Assembly (NCBI RefSeq): GCF_008124835.1
Contig: NZ_VNHW01000005.1
Span: 248,001-312,000, forward strand
Source of the DNA: Blastococcus xanthinilyticus
GTDB lineage: Bacteria; Actinomycetota; Actinomycetes; Mycobacteriales; Geodermatophilaceae
Direction of reading: 5' to 3'
Length of the DNA: 64,000 nucleotides
This document shows, piece by piece, positions 50,987 to 60,019 of this stretch (its first letter is position 1; each line of letters opens with the position of its first letter). The notes under the pieces are model-generated. The model saw nothing but the letters and a program-made list of their open reading frames with translations. It was not told the DNA's origin and ran no database searches. A program made the translations under genes and the position numbers.

Positions 50987-51832
50987 TCACGTCGGCATCG
51001 GCGCCGCGTCGAGGAGTCCGAGGTCGTCCGGGGACAGCCGGAGCGTCGCCGCGGCGGCGTTCGACTCGAGGTGCGCCACGCTCGTGCTGCCCGGGATCGG
51101 GACCACGGGCAACCCCCAGCGGCGGGACTGGTCGTGCAGCCAGGCCAGAGCCACCTGGGTCGCAGCGATGCCGTGTCGACGGGCGATGTCGCCGAGGACC
51201 GGCACCCGCCCGAGGCGTCCTCTCGCCAGCGGCGCGTAGGGGACGACGGCCGTGCCGAGCCGTGCGCAGGTGGGGAGTACGGCATCGATGCGACGGGCGG
51301 TCAGGGACCACTCGGACTGCAGGGCCGCGATGGGGAACACCGCGGACGCGGCCTCGAGCTCGGCGGCCGTGACCTCGCACAGCCCGACGTGCCGGATCTT
51401 GCCCGCCGTCACCAGGTCGCCGAGCGCGCCGACGGACTCGGTCAGCGGAACGTCCGGATCGCGGCGGTGCAGGTAGTACAGGTCGATCACCTCGACATCC
51501 AGTCGGGCGAGGCTGCGCTCGCAGGCCGCGCGGAGGACTTCCGGACGCCCGTGGCAGGAGTAGGTGCCGTCCGGCTCGGCGCGCACGCCGCCCTTGGTGG
51601 CGAGGAAGACGTGCCGGCGGCGGCCCCGGATGGCGGCGCCCACGAGCTGCTCGTTGCTCCCGCTCCCGTACATCTCGGCGGTGTCGAGCATGCGGACGCC
51701 GAGGTCCACGGCCCGGGCGATGACCGCCCGGGCGCTGAGCGGATCGTCCATGCGCATGCACCCGAGCCCCTGCACGGGAAGGTCGGGCGGGGAGCCCCGT
51801 CGTCGACCGCCCTCCGTGGGGCCCGAGGTCAT
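50987..51832 (-). CDS. Aldo/keto reductase (second)
   Basis: A 281-residue member of the AKR superfamily, of the group with short N-terminus (LPVQGLGCMRMDDP). Tetrad residues: Asp and Tyr in MLDTAEMYGSGSNE, Lys in FLATKGGVRAEPDGTYSC, His in LYYLHRRDPDVPL. The cofactor end is VPIPGSTSVAHLESN. ATG 51832 has GGGAGG upstream. It follows the XRE regulator gene by 25 bp and is probably co-transcribed and controlled by it. Confidence 0.93.
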   Translation of the reverse strand: MTSGPTEGGRRRGSPPDLPVQGLGCMRMDDPLSARAVIARAVDLGVRMLDTAEMYGSGSNEQLVGAAIRGRRRHVFLATKGGVRAEPDGTYSCHGRPEVLRAACERSLARLDVEVIDLYYLHRRDPDVPLTESVGALGDLVTAGKIRHVGLCEVTAAELEAASAVFPIAALQSEWSLTARRIDAVLPTCARLGTAVVPYAPLARGRLGRVPVLGDIARRHGIAATQVALAWLHDQSRRWGLPVVPIPGSTSVAHLESNAAAATLRLSPDDLGLLDAAPMPT

Positions 51833-51857
51833 GACGCCTCCCTGGGGCATCGCCGGC

Positions 51858-52709
51858 TCAGCTGCTGACCGAGCGCAGCGCACCGGGTCGGCGACCGGCC
51901 AGGCGGTCCAGACGTTCCGCGCTGGCGGTGTCGGCGGGCAGGTGGACCACCAGCCGCTGGTAGTCGCCGTCGGTGAGCTCCAGCGGCTCGAGGACCAGGC
52001 GCAGTGCTCCGACGTCGGGGTGGGCGATCGCCGTCACGCGGGACCGCCGCTGGGCGAGCGGCCGCTGCTTCCACCGGTCGCTGAAGGTCGAGCCCGCAAC
52101 GGTGCTGATCCGCTCGGCGAGGGCATCGGTCGCCGGGTCGCCCCGACGGAACCCGTGCAGGAAGGCGACCTGCTCGTCGAGGACCTCCGACCAGTCGGGA
52201 TAGGCCTCGCGGGCCCGCGCGTCGGTGGCGGTGTACCAGAGCAGGTTGGGCACCTCGCCGTCGAGCAGCCCCAGGGGGCGGGACAGCCGGTCGTACGCGG
52301 AGTTCCAGGCCAGCACGTCGAGCAGGTGGTTGACGACCACGGCCGGAGCCGGATCGAGTCGATCCAGCAGGGTGCGGACCGGGCTGCGCACGTGCCGGGC
52401 GGCCGATACCCCGCCCTGCGTGCACAGTTCGGTGCCCTGGCTCACCGTGGCGAGCTGCTGGAGGTGGTCACGGTCGGCGTCGTCCATGCGCAGGGCGGTG
52501 GCGAGCGCGGCGAGCACCTGGACCGACGGCCGCGTGTCACGTCCCTGCTCGAGGCGAACCAGGTACTCCACGCTGATCCCGGCGAGGGTGGCCAGCTCCG
52601 CTCGCCGCAGTCCCGGCGTGCGCCGGCGCGAGCCGGCGGCCAGTCCCACGTCCTCGGGGCGCACCGCTTCACGGCGGCTGCGGAGGAAGTTCCCCAGCTC
52701 TCCGGTCAT
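51858..52709 (-). CDS. XRE family regulator with MmyB-like ligand domain
   Basis: A 283-residue regulator. Residues 5-75 are an XRE helix-turn-helix (RRAELATLAGISVEYLVRLEQGRDTRPS); residues 100-270 match the MmyB/PAS-like ligand domain (LLDRLDPAPAVVVNHLLDVLAWNSAY, LLWYTATDARAREAYPDW, LRLVLEPLELTDG). Streptomyces members bind fatty acids and control a neighbouring oxidoreductase gene. ATG 52709 is taken; a GTG sits one codon earlier. It diverges from an FMN reductase gene and leads into an aldo/keto reductase gene. Confidence 0.93.
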   Translation of the reverse strand: MTGELGNFLRSRREAVRPEDVGLAAGSRRRTPGLRRAELATLAGISVEYLVRLEQGRDTRPSVQVLAALATALRMDDADRDHLQQLATVSQGTELCTQGGVSAARHVRSPVRTLLDRLDPAPAVVVNHLLDVLAWNSAYDRLSRPLGLLDGEVPNLLWYTATDARAREAYPDWSEVLDEQVAFLHGFRRGDPATDALAERISTVAGSTFSDRWKQRPLAQRRSRVTAIAHPDVGALRLVLEPLELTDGDYQRLVVHLPADTASAERLDRLAGRRPGALRSVSS

Positions 52710-52746
52710 CACCTGCGCCAGTGTGGCCTTCGGGCGGCCAGGGTGG

Positions 52747-52765
52747 GTGGCCCTCTCGGGGCCAC
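52747..52765. promoter_or_regulatory. Inverted repeat GTGGCCC-N5-GGGCCAC
   Basis: Seven-base arms lie in the 104-bp divergent region between the XRE regulator and FMN reductase genes. It is a likely operator for the XRE protein. Confidence 0.55.
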
Positions 52766-52813
52766 TCTCGACACGGCCTCCCCGACGAAGGCCGTCGCGC
52801 CCACCGTGACGGC

Positions 52814-53557
52814 ATGACCTCCGAGTTCACGAGCGAGACGATCGACGCGTCCACGACGGCGGGCACGACCCGCGTCGGGCTGGTGGTGGGCAGCACCCGC
52901 CCGGGGCGGAAGGCCGCAACGGTCGCCGACTGGGTGCTGGACGGGGTGCGGGCGCACCCGCGGGTGCGCTCCGGGGACGTCGAGTTCGCCGTGCTCGACC
53001 TGGCCCGGGTCGCGCTGCCGATGCTGGACGAGCCGCTGGCGGCCGCGTTCGGCCGGTACCAGCACGAGCACACCCGGCGCTGGGCCGCGACGGTGGCCTC
53101 CTGCGACGCCTTCGTCTTCGTGACCCCGGAGTACAACCACTCCATCCCGGCGGCGGTGAAGAACGCCATCGACTACCTGTATGCCGAGTGGCACCACAAG
53201 GCCGTGGGCGCCGTCAGCTACGGACTCGCCGGCGGGGTGCGCGCCGTCGAGCACCTCAGGACCGTCCTGGTCGAGGTCAAGGCCGTCCCCGTGAGTGCCC
53301 AGGTGGCCCTGTCGGTCTTCGACGACTTCAGCTATGCCAACCCCGCCGATCCCACCGACCCCGGGGTGGTGGCCGCCCGTCCGCACCAGGACGCGGTGCT
53401 GCAGGATCTGCTCGAGGAGCTCCTCGCCCACAGTCGAGCCCTGGCGCCGCTGCGGGGCAGTGCGCGGCGTCAGGCCGACGGCGCGGGCGATCACGACAGT
53501 GGCTCCGCCGCCGACCCCGTCGGAGCCGACGGCGGCCAGCCCGTCGGTGCGCTCTAG
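52814..53557 (+). CDS. NADPH-dependent FMN reductase family protein
   Basis: A 247-residue flavodoxin-like reductase. The FMN phosphate loop is VGLVVGSTRPGRKAATVADWV, and the second FMN contact is VFVTPEYNHSIPAAVKNAIDYL. A hydrophilic tail of about 40 residues follows the domain. It reduces FMN, quinones or azo/nitro compounds with NADPH. ATG 52814 starts 8 residues earlier than most homologues. It is divergent from the XRE regulator gene. Confidence 0.92.
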   Translation: MTSEFTSETIDASTTAGTTRVGLVVGSTRPGRKAATVADWVLDGVRAHPRVRSGDVEFAVLDLARVALPMLDEPLAAAFGRYQHEHTRRWAATVASCDAFVFVTPEYNHSIPAAVKNAIDYLYAEWHHKAVGAVSYGLAGGVRAVEHLRTVLVEVKAVPVSAQVALSVFDDFSYANPADPTDPGVVAARPHQDAVLQDLLEELLAHSRALAPLRGSARRQADGAGDHDSGSAADPVGADGGQPVGAL

Positions 53558-53653
53558 CGGACTGCGCCCTCCGCAGAGCTGGTCAGGCCCTTGGGTCCGG
53601 ACGTCTCCCAACTTCCCCGGATGCCGTCGTCGGCCGTGGCTCGGGATCGGTGC

Positions 53654-56600
53654 TCAGCCCGGCTGCTTCTCCTCGGGGCGCGGCAGGCGGCGGGCCTGCC
53701 GGCGGCGGCGCAGCCCGCGCAGGGTCCGGACGGCGACCAGCAGCTCGGCCAGCTCCTGCCGGTCACCGGAGGTGATGTCGGCGAGCTGGGCGGCGGCCCG
53801 GCGCTGGGCGGCGTCCCAGCCCTCCTCCCACCGGGTGACGAGCTCGTCGGGCGGCTCGTTCTCCGCGGTCCGCAGGCTGAGCACGTCCTCCGTGAGCGAG
53901 GACTGCTCCATGGCGAGGTCGTCGCGCAGCGAGGCGCGGGCCATCGACGGCCAGCGCCGGTCCCGCGGCAGGGCGGTGACCAGCTCGCGCAGCGCGACCA
54001 GGCCCAGCCGGTCGGCCAGGCGCTGCAGCACCTGTCCCGCCAGGGCCACCGGGGCACCGGTCCGCTCGGCGACGACGGCGAGGTCGAGCGCCGCCGGCAC
54101 CAGCGGCGCGGCGGCCACCCGGGCGGCCAGCTCGGCAGGGAGACCGGCCTCCTGCAGCCGCTCCGCCCGCTCCGCGTACCCGGCCGCCTCGCTGCCCAGC
54201 AGCCAGCCGGGCAGCCCGGCCTGCACCTCCGCGACCGCCGCGGCGAACCGGACGGTCACCGCGGCGAGGGGCGGCGGGTTCTCCGCCGTGAGGTCGGGCT
54301 GGCGCAGCAGCCACCGGGTGGCCCGCTCCGCGAGCCGGGTCGCCTCGGTGCGCGCCTCCACCTGGGCGGCGGAGGCGACCCGGTTGTCCAGCGGGCGGAC
54401 GGCGTCCCACATCCGGTCCACGCCGAACACGGCCCGGGCGACGGCGTGCGCCCGCACCACCGTGTGCAGGGGCACCCCCGTCTCCTCGGCCAGCCGGAAC
54501 AGCCCGGTGATGCCGGCGACGTTCACCGCCCGGTTGGTGAGGACGGTGGCGATGATCTCCCGGCGCAGCGGGTGGTCGGTCACCGCCGCGGGGAACCGCT
54601 CCCGGAGCGGAGCGGGGAAGTAGCCGACCAGCAGCTCCTCCAGGGCGGGGTCGTCGGGCAGCGAGGAGGCCACCACCGCGTCCCCGGTCTGCAGCTTGGC
54701 GTAGGCCAGCAGCACCGACAGCTCCGGGCCGGTCAGCGCCTGCCCGTCGCGCCGCCGTTCGGCCAGCCCGCGGCCGTCGGGCAGGAACTCCACCGCCCGG
54801 TTCAGCCGGCCCGAGCGCTCCAGCGACCGGATGAACCGCTCGTGCGCGTCGAGCAGGCCGCGGGCCGAGGCGGTCTCCACCGCGAGGGTCGCGTTCTGCG
54901 CGTGGTTGTGGGCGAGGACGGCGACCGCGACGTCGTCGGTCATCTCCCCCAGCAGCGCGGCCCGCCCCTCGGGGTCGATGCGGCCCTCGTCGACCACCCG
55001 GTTCAGGGCGATCTTGATGTTGACCTCGTGGTCGGAGGTGTCGACGCCGGCGGAGTTGTCGATGGCGTCGTTGTTCACCCGCCCACCGGCCAGGGCGTAC
55101 TCCACCCGGCCGCGCTGGGTGAGCCCCAGGTTGCCGCCCTCGCCGACGACGCGGACCCGCAGCTGCCCGCCGTCCACCCGCACCGCGTCGTTGGCCTTGT
55201 CGCCCACCTCGAGGTGGCTCTCCGTCGCCGCCTTCACGTAGGTGCCGATCCCGCCGTTGAACAGCAGGTCGACCGGCGCCAGCAGGATCGCGCGGATCAG
55301 CTCGACCGGGGTCAGGGCGGGAACGTCGCCGGGCAGGCCCAGGGCCGCGCGCATCTCCTCCGACACCGGCACCGACTTCGCCGTGCGCGGCCAGACGCCG
55401 CCGCCGGCGCTGATCAGCGCGGGGTCGTAGTCGGCCCACGAGGAGCGCGGCAGCTCGAACAGCCGCTGCCGCTCGGTGAACGACCGCGCCGCGTCGGGGG
55501 CGGGGTCGACGAACACGTGCCGGTGGTCGAAGGCGGCGACCAGGCGGATGTGCTCGGACAGCAGCATCCCGTTGCCGAAGACGTCGCCGGACATGTCGCC
55601 GACGCCGACCACGGTGAAGTCCTGGCTCTGCACGTCCAGGTCGAGCTCGCGGAAGTGCCGGGTGACCGACTCCCAGGCGCCGCGGGCGGTGATGCCCATG
55701 GCCTTGTGGTCGTAGCCGACCGACCCGCCGGAGGCGAACGCGTCACCCAGCCAGTAGCCCCGCTCGAGGGCCACCGAGTTCGCCAGGTCCGAGAACGTCG
55801 CCGTCCCCTTGTCGGCGGCGACCACGAGGTAGCTGTCGTCGCCGTCGTGCCGCACCACCTTCTCCGGGGGGACGACGGCGCCGTCGACCAGGTTGTCGGT
55901 CAGCGACAGCAGGGCGCCGACGAAGATCCGGTAGCAGGCCTGCCCCTCGGCGACCACCTCGTCCCGGGAGGCGCCGTCCGGCGGCGGGTTCTTGACGACG
56001 AACCCGCCCTTGGCGCCGGTCGGCACGATGACGGTGTTCTTCACCATCTGCGCCTTGACCAGGCCGAGGATCTCGGTGCGCAGGTCCTCGTGCCGGTCGG
56101 ACCAGCGCAGGCCGCCGCGGGCGACCTTGCCGAAGCGCAGGTGCACCCCCATCACCCGCGGTGAGCTCACCCACACCTCGTGCGCCGGCCGCGGCTCGGG
56201 GAGGTCGGGGACGCCGGAGGGGTCGAGCTTGAGGGCCAGCGCGGGGCGGGCTGGGGACGACATCGCGTAGTACGTGGTCCGCTGCGTCGCGACGACGGCG
56301 GCGAGCAGCGAGCTCAGCACGCGGTCGGCGTCGAGCGAGGCGACCTCGCCGATGGCCCCCCGCAGCGCCTCGACCAGCTCTGCCTGCCGCGCCTCCCGGC
56401 CGCTGCGGCCGGGGGAGAAGCGCGTCTCGAACAGCGCCACCATGCGGGCGACGACGCCCGGGTGGGCTGCCAGGGTCCGCTCGACGTAGGCCTGGCTGAA
56501 GGGCAGCCCGGCCTGCCGGAGCCACTGCACGTACGCCCGGACGACGGTGACCTGGCGCCAGTTGAGGCCGGCGAGCATGACGAGCGCACCGAGGCCGTCG

Positions 56601-58675
56601 TCCTCGGCCTCCCCGCGCCAGACGGCGGCCACGGCCTCGGTGAACCGCTCGGGCAGCGACCGCAGCAGCGGCAGGTCGACCGGCGGGACGGCGACGCCGA
56701 AGTCGTAGATCCAGGTCGGGGGTGCGCCGATCCGGTCGATCTCGTAGGGCCGCTCGTCGACGACCTCGACGCCCATGTGCTGCAGCACCGGCAGGATCTG
56801 CGACAGCAGCAGCCGCTCGCCGACCCGGTACACCGACAGCCGCCGCTCCCCGGGTGCCGCGCCGGCCGGGGTCCAGAGCCGCAGCCCGAGGTCGCCCGGT
56901 GCCAGCCCGTCCAGCCGGGCCAGGTCCTCGACCGCCCGGGTGGCGGGGAAGTCCTCCTGGTAGGCGGCCGGGAAGGCGTCGGCCACGCGGGCGAACACCG
57001 TCTCGGCCTCGGCCGGATACCGCTCGGCGAGGGCTTCGGCGAGGTCGTCGGTCCAGCTCCGCGCCGCCGCGGCGAGCTCGGCCTGCAGAGCCTCGACGTC
57101 GACGTCCACCGGCTGGGTGGCGCCCGTGCGGCCGACCGGCAGCCGGACGACGAAGTGCAGCCGGGCCAGCACCGACTCGGTGGAGCGGGCGGTGAACTCC
57201 ACGCCGGAGCCGCCGAGGCGCTCGAGCAGCAGCTGCTGCATCGCCACGCGGACCTCGGTCGTGTAGCGGTCGCGCGGCAGGTAGACCAGCGCCGACCAGA
57301 ACCGCCCGGTCGCGTCCTGGCGGAGGAACAGCCGGGTCTGCCGGCGCTCCTGCAGCTGCAGGACGGCCATCGCGACGGGCAGCAGCTCGTCCGCGCCGAC
57401 CTGCATCAGCTCGTCGCGCGGATAGGTCTCCAGGACCTCGAGCAGCTGCTTGCCGGTGTGGCTGTCGGCGGGGACGCCGGAGCGGCGGACCACCTCCTCG
57501 ACGCGGCGGCGCACGAGCGGGACGTCGAGCACGCTGGTGCCGTAGGCGGTCGAGGGGAACAGCCCGACGAAGCGGCGGCGCCGGGTCACCGCGCCGGCCG
57601 AGCCGGGCAGGGTGACCGCCACCAGGTCCAGCCACGCCCGGCGGTGCACCGACGAGCGGCTGTCGGCCTTGGTGACGGTGAGCAGGTGGCGCCCGGTGAG
57701 GCCGGCCGCCTCCGGGGGCACCTTGGCCGTGCGGGTCATGTCGGCGTCGCTGCGGAGCACGCCGAGGCCGGTGCCGGGCACCGGGCGGGCGGCGTCCTCC
57801 CCGTCGCGGGCGACCTCGACGTCCCGGGCGCCCAGGAGGACGAAGTTGCCCTCGGCCAGCCACCGCAGCAGGGCCGCCGCCTCGGCGGGGTCGTCCGCGG
57901 GGTCGCCGTCGGGCCCGGGCGCGGCGGTGCCGGCGGCGGCGAGCTCGTCCAGCTCGGTGGCGAGGTCGAGCATCCGGCTGCGCATCCGGTCCTCGTCCTC
58001 GTCGACGGCGCGCACGTCGTCGAGGACGGTGCGCAGCCCGGCGACCAGGTCGGCGGCGGACTCCTCGTCGAGGGAGCGGTCGAGGACGACGGCCATCCAC
58101 GACTCGGCCAGCGCGTCCGTGCCGCACCCGGTGGCGGTGGCCGCGTCGTAGAACGCCGTGATCCGGCCGGAGGGGTCGCGGCGGACCACGACGATCGGGT
58201 GGACGATGTGCGCGAGCCCGACGCCCTGGCGCACGACCTCGGCGGTCACCGAGTCGACCAGGTAGGGCATGTCGTCGGTGACCAGCCGGACCACGGTCCG
58301 GCCGCCGGGCCCGCCGGGCAGCCACTGGACGTCGACGGTGGCGGCACCGGGGAGCCGCACCTCGGCCAGCCGCAGGTGCCCGAGGGCCAGGGCGGCCAGG
58401 TCGGCGGGGTCGGCGCTCAGCACCTCGTCGGCGGGCTCGCTCCAGTAGTACCGCCGCAGGAACGACGGGAGCTCCTCGGGCTCGCAGCCGGGCGGCAGCG
58501 CCACGGCGCCCTGCTCGGCCTCCGCGGCCGCGGTGGCGGCCGCCTCGCGCAGGATCCGCTTCTTCTCGTCGCGCCCGGCCTCGAGGGCGGCCAGCCCGGC
58601 GAGGCCGCCGGCCGCCGGGCCGCCGTCCTGGTCGCGGGACGGGGCTTCCGGGACGACACCGGTGTCACTCGCCAT
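53654..58675 (-). CDS. gdh: NAD-specific glutamate dehydrogenase, large type
   Basis: A 1,673-residue enzyme of the L_180 class (about 180 kDa) that deaminates glutamate to 2-oxoglutarate with NAD. The long N-terminal region holds ACT-like regulatory segments (RLVTDDMPYLVDSVTAE); the catalytic core lies at about residues 780-1200 (RSDRHEDLRTEILGLVKAQ split as DRHEDLRTEI, then VKNTVIVPTGAKGGFV with the catalytic Lys, and VVGVGDMSGDVFGNGML for NAD). The C-terminal part is helical. Streptomyces and mycobacterial homologues have the same size. It is monocistronic. Confidence 0.96.
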   Translation of the reverse strand: MASDTGVVPEAPSRDQDGGPAAGGLAGLAALEAGRDEKKRILREAAATAAAEAEQGAVALPPGCEPEELPSFLRRYYWSEPADEVLSADPADLAALALGHLRLAEVRLPGAATVDVQWLPGGPGGRTVVRLVTDDMPYLVDSVTAEVVRQGVGLAHIVHPIVVVRRDPSGRITAFYDAATATGCGTDALAESWMAVVLDRSLDEESAADLVAGLRTVLDDVRAVDEDEDRMRSRMLDLATELDELAAAGTAAPGPDGDPADDPAEAAALLRWLAEGNFVLLGARDVEVARDGEDAARPVPGTGLGVLRSDADMTRTAKVPPEAAGLTGRHLLTVTKADSRSSVHRRAWLDLVAVTLPGSAGAVTRRRRFVGLFPSTAYGTSVLDVPLVRRRVEEVVRRSGVPADSHTGKQLLEVLETYPRDELMQVGADELLPVAMAVLQLQERRQTRLFLRQDATGRFWSALVYLPRDRYTTEVRVAMQQLLLERLGGSGVEFTARSTESVLARLHFVVRLPVGRTGATQPVDVDVEALQAELAAAARSWTDDLAEALAERYPAEAETVFARVADAFPAAYQEDFPATRAVEDLARLDGLAPGDLGLRLWTPAGAAPGERRLSVYRVGERLLLSQILPVLQHMGVEVVDERPYEIDRIGAPPTWIYDFGVAVPPVDLPLLRSLPERFTEAVAAVWRGEAEDDGLGALVMLAGLNWRQVTVVRAYVQWLRQAGLPFSQAYVERTLAAHPGVVARMVALFETRFSPGRSGREARQAELVEALRGAIGEVASLDADRVLSSLLAAVVATQRTTYYAMSSPARPALALKLDPSGVPDLPEPRPAHEVWVSSPRVMGVHLRFGKVARGGLRWSDRHEDLRTEILGLVKAQMVKNTVIVPTGAKGGFVVKNPPPDGASRDEVVAEGQACYRIFVGALLSLTDNLVDGAVVPPEKVVRHDGDDSYLVVAADKGTATFSDLANSVALERGYWLGDAFASGGSVGYDHKAMGITARGAWESVTRHFRELDLDVQSQDFTVVGVGDMSGDVFGNGMLLSEHIRLVAAFDHRHVFVDPAPDAARSFTERQRLFELPRSSWADYDPALISAGGGVWPRTAKSVPVSEEMRAALGLPGDVPALTPVELIRAILLAPVDLLFNGGIGTYVKAATESHLEVGDKANDAVRVDGGQLRVRVVGEGGNLGLTQRGRVEYALAGGRVNNDAIDNSAGVDTSDHEVNIKIALNRVVDEGRIDPEGRAALLGEMTDDVAVAVLAHNHAQNATLAVETASARGLLDAHERFIRSLERSGRLNRAVEFLPDGRGLAERRRDGQALTGPELSVLLAYAKLQTGDAVVASSLPDDPALEELLVGYFPAPLRERFPAAVTDHPLRREIIATVLTNRAVNVAGITGLFRLAEETGVPLHTVVRAHAVARAVFGVDRMWDAVRPLDNRVASAAQVEARTEATRLAERATRWLLRQPDLTAENPPPLAAVTVRFAAAVAEVQAGLPGWLLGSEAAGYAERAERLQEAGLPAELAARVAAAPLVPAALDLAVVAERTGAPVALAGQVLQRLADRLGLVALRELVTALPRDRRWPSMARASLRDDLAMEQSSLTEDVLSLRTAENEPPDELVTRWEEGWDAAQRRAAAQLADITSGDRQELAELLVAVRTLRGLRRRRQARRLPRPEEKQPG

Positions 58676-58749
58676 GTTCGGCCACGGTACTGCTCCCCGT
58701 GAGCGCCGTCACGGCGGCGGGGGGGCGGCGCGGCGCAGCGGGCTCGTGC

Positions 58750-59130
58750 TCAGCTGTCGAGCATCTGGTCGGCCGCCCAGCCGACGATGGCGAAGATCAG
58801 CCCGCCGATGACGGCCGTCCCGAAGCCGTCGATCGTGAGGCGGTCGGTGATCGCCGCGGTCAGGCCCAGCAGCGCCGCGTTGATGATCAGCAGGAACAGG
58901 CCGAGGGTGAGCAGCAGGAACGGCAGCGACAGCAGCCGCAGCACCGGGCCGACGACGGCGTTCACGATGCCGAAGATGAGCCCGATCCACAGGTAGCTGC
59001 CGTACTCCCCCAGCGGACCGTCCGGATTGGCCAGCACCTCCAGGCCGGGCAGCACGTCGAAGTAGGTCAGCCCGTAGAAGGCCGCCGCGAAGATGACGAC
59101 CTTGAGCAGGAACTTGATCACGGCGGCCAC
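58750..59130 (-). CDS. Phage-holin-4 superfamily membrane protein
   Basis: A 126-residue protein with four hydrophobic helices (VIKFLLKVVIFAAAFYGL, LWIGLIFGIVNAVVGPVL, LSLPFLLLTLGLFLLIINA, TAVIGGLIFAIVGW), matching the actinobacterial/mycobacterial four-helix holin-like family (Phage_holin_4_2). No lysin or phage gene is nearby, so it is a housekeeping-type member of unknown role. GTG 59130 is used; GTG 59121 is also possible, 7 nt after a TAGCGT element. Confidence 0.88.
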   Translation of the reverse strand: MAAVIKFLLKVVIFAAAFYGLTYFDVLPGLEVLANPDGPLGEYGSYLWIGLIFGIVNAVVGPVLRLLSLPFLLLTLGLFLLIINAALLGLTAAITDRLTIDGFGTAVIGGLIFAIVGWAADQMLDS

Positions 59131-59179
59131 GCTAGCCGGGCGGGCTCGCCGACCGGGGGATCTGACCGCGTCTGCCGCT

Positions 59180-59200
59180 GTCTAGGGTCGCTGCTAGAGA
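59180..59200 (-). promoter_or_regulatory. Motif D: TCTCTAGC-N7-CTAGAC
   Basis: On the minus strand TCTCTAGC (59200-59193), 7 nt, CTAGAC (59185-59180). It lies 50 bp upstream of the holin-like gene start. No companion long inverted repeat is seen. Confidence 0.6.
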
Positions 59201-59224
59201 GCCGCGGACGAGGCTCGCGACCGG

Positions 59225-59935
59225 TCAGGTCAGCGGGAAGGCGCCGCCGGCGACGTACAGGCCGAGCAGGAAGAGCACCCAGGCCAGCGTCTCCCCCGAG
59301 TTCCGGGACATCCAGCCCTCCAGCCGGCCGAGCGCCGGGCTGAGCCGGTCGCCCAGCGCGGTGCGGACGCCGAGCAGCACCAACGCGGGCAGCACCATGA
59401 CCAGGCAGTAGCCGGTCAGGACGGCGAGCGAGGCGAGCGGCCCGAGCCCGGAGGCGGTGAGCAGGGCGATCGCGGCGAGGTAGGGGACCATCGACGCCGC
59501 CTCGATGCCGGCGGCCGTGACCGCGAGGAGCACCACGGCGCGCCGCGGGCCGTCGCCGCGCGCGCCGTCCCGCAGCCGGGCCAGCCGGCCGGGGCCGCGG
59601 GCGGCCCGCGCGGCGCGCTTGCGCTCCTTGCCGGCCGCCGTCCAGGGCTCGATGGTCAGGCCGAGCACGACGAGCACGACGCCGACGACCAGCTGCGCGA
59701 TCCGGCCCGCCGGGCTCTCCAGCGCGTCGCCCACCGGGTCGAGGAGCGCTCCGGCGCCCAGCTGGAGGGCGACGCCGAGGGCCAGGTAGAAGCCGGCCAC
59801 CGTGCCCAGGAACAGCAGGACCCGGCCGACCCGCACCCGGCCGGGAGCCAGGAGGAACCACAGCGGCAGCACCAGGGTGCCCACGCTGGTGCTGTCCACC
59901 AGGGCGAGCACGACCAGCGACACCAGCAGCTCCAC
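59225..59935 (-). CDS. Sap/GAP family (SfLAP) membrane transporter
   Basis: A 236-residue protein with six hydrophobic helices in two blocks separated by a basic loop (GKERKRAARAARGPGR), matching the SfLAP/GAP family named after the mycobacterial sulfolipid-1-addressing protein. It probably exports lipids or glycolipids. The start LLVSLVVLALVDSTSVGTLVLP is typical. GTG 59935 is separated by only TCC from a run of 33 G on the coding strand, which occupies the place of the ribosome site. Confidence 0.88.
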   Translation of the reverse strand: MELLVSLVVLALVDSTSVGTLVLPLWFLLAPGRVRVGRVLLFLGTVAGFYLALGVALQLGAGALLDPVGDALESPAGRIAQLVVGVVLVVLGLTIEPWTAAGKERKRAARAARGPGRLARLRDGARGDGPRRAVVLLAVTAAGIEAASMVPYLAAIALLTASGLGPLASLAVLTGYCLVMVLPALVLLGVRTALGDRLSPALGRLEGWMSRNSGETLAWVLFLLGLYVAGGAFPLT

Positions 59936-59937
59936 GG

Positions 59938-59971
<34 letters not shown>

Positions 59972-59993
59972 ACGAGTGTGCTGCCAACGAAAT

Positions 59994-60009
59994 TAGCACA
60001 GTCGTGCTA
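59994..60009. promoter_or_regulatory. TetR-type operator TAGCAC-N4-GTGCTA
   Basis: A perfect inverted repeat, 16 bp overall, 10 bp before the tetR GTG and next to the poly-C tract. Its right half overlaps TGCTAT, a possible -10 of tetR. Self-repression and control of the divergent transporter are likely. Confidence 0.7.
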
Positions 60010-60019
60010 TCAACGAGCC

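Noticed and set aside
53551-53576. GCTCTAGCGGAC at the FMN reductase stop as a fifth CTAG motif
   Set aside because: It lacks the leading TC and the second CTAGAC half, and the TAG is the stop codon.
58750-59130. Holin-like gene as evidence of a prophage
   Set aside because: No lysin, capsid, integrase or att-like repeats surround it; the family is common in actinobacterial chromosomes.
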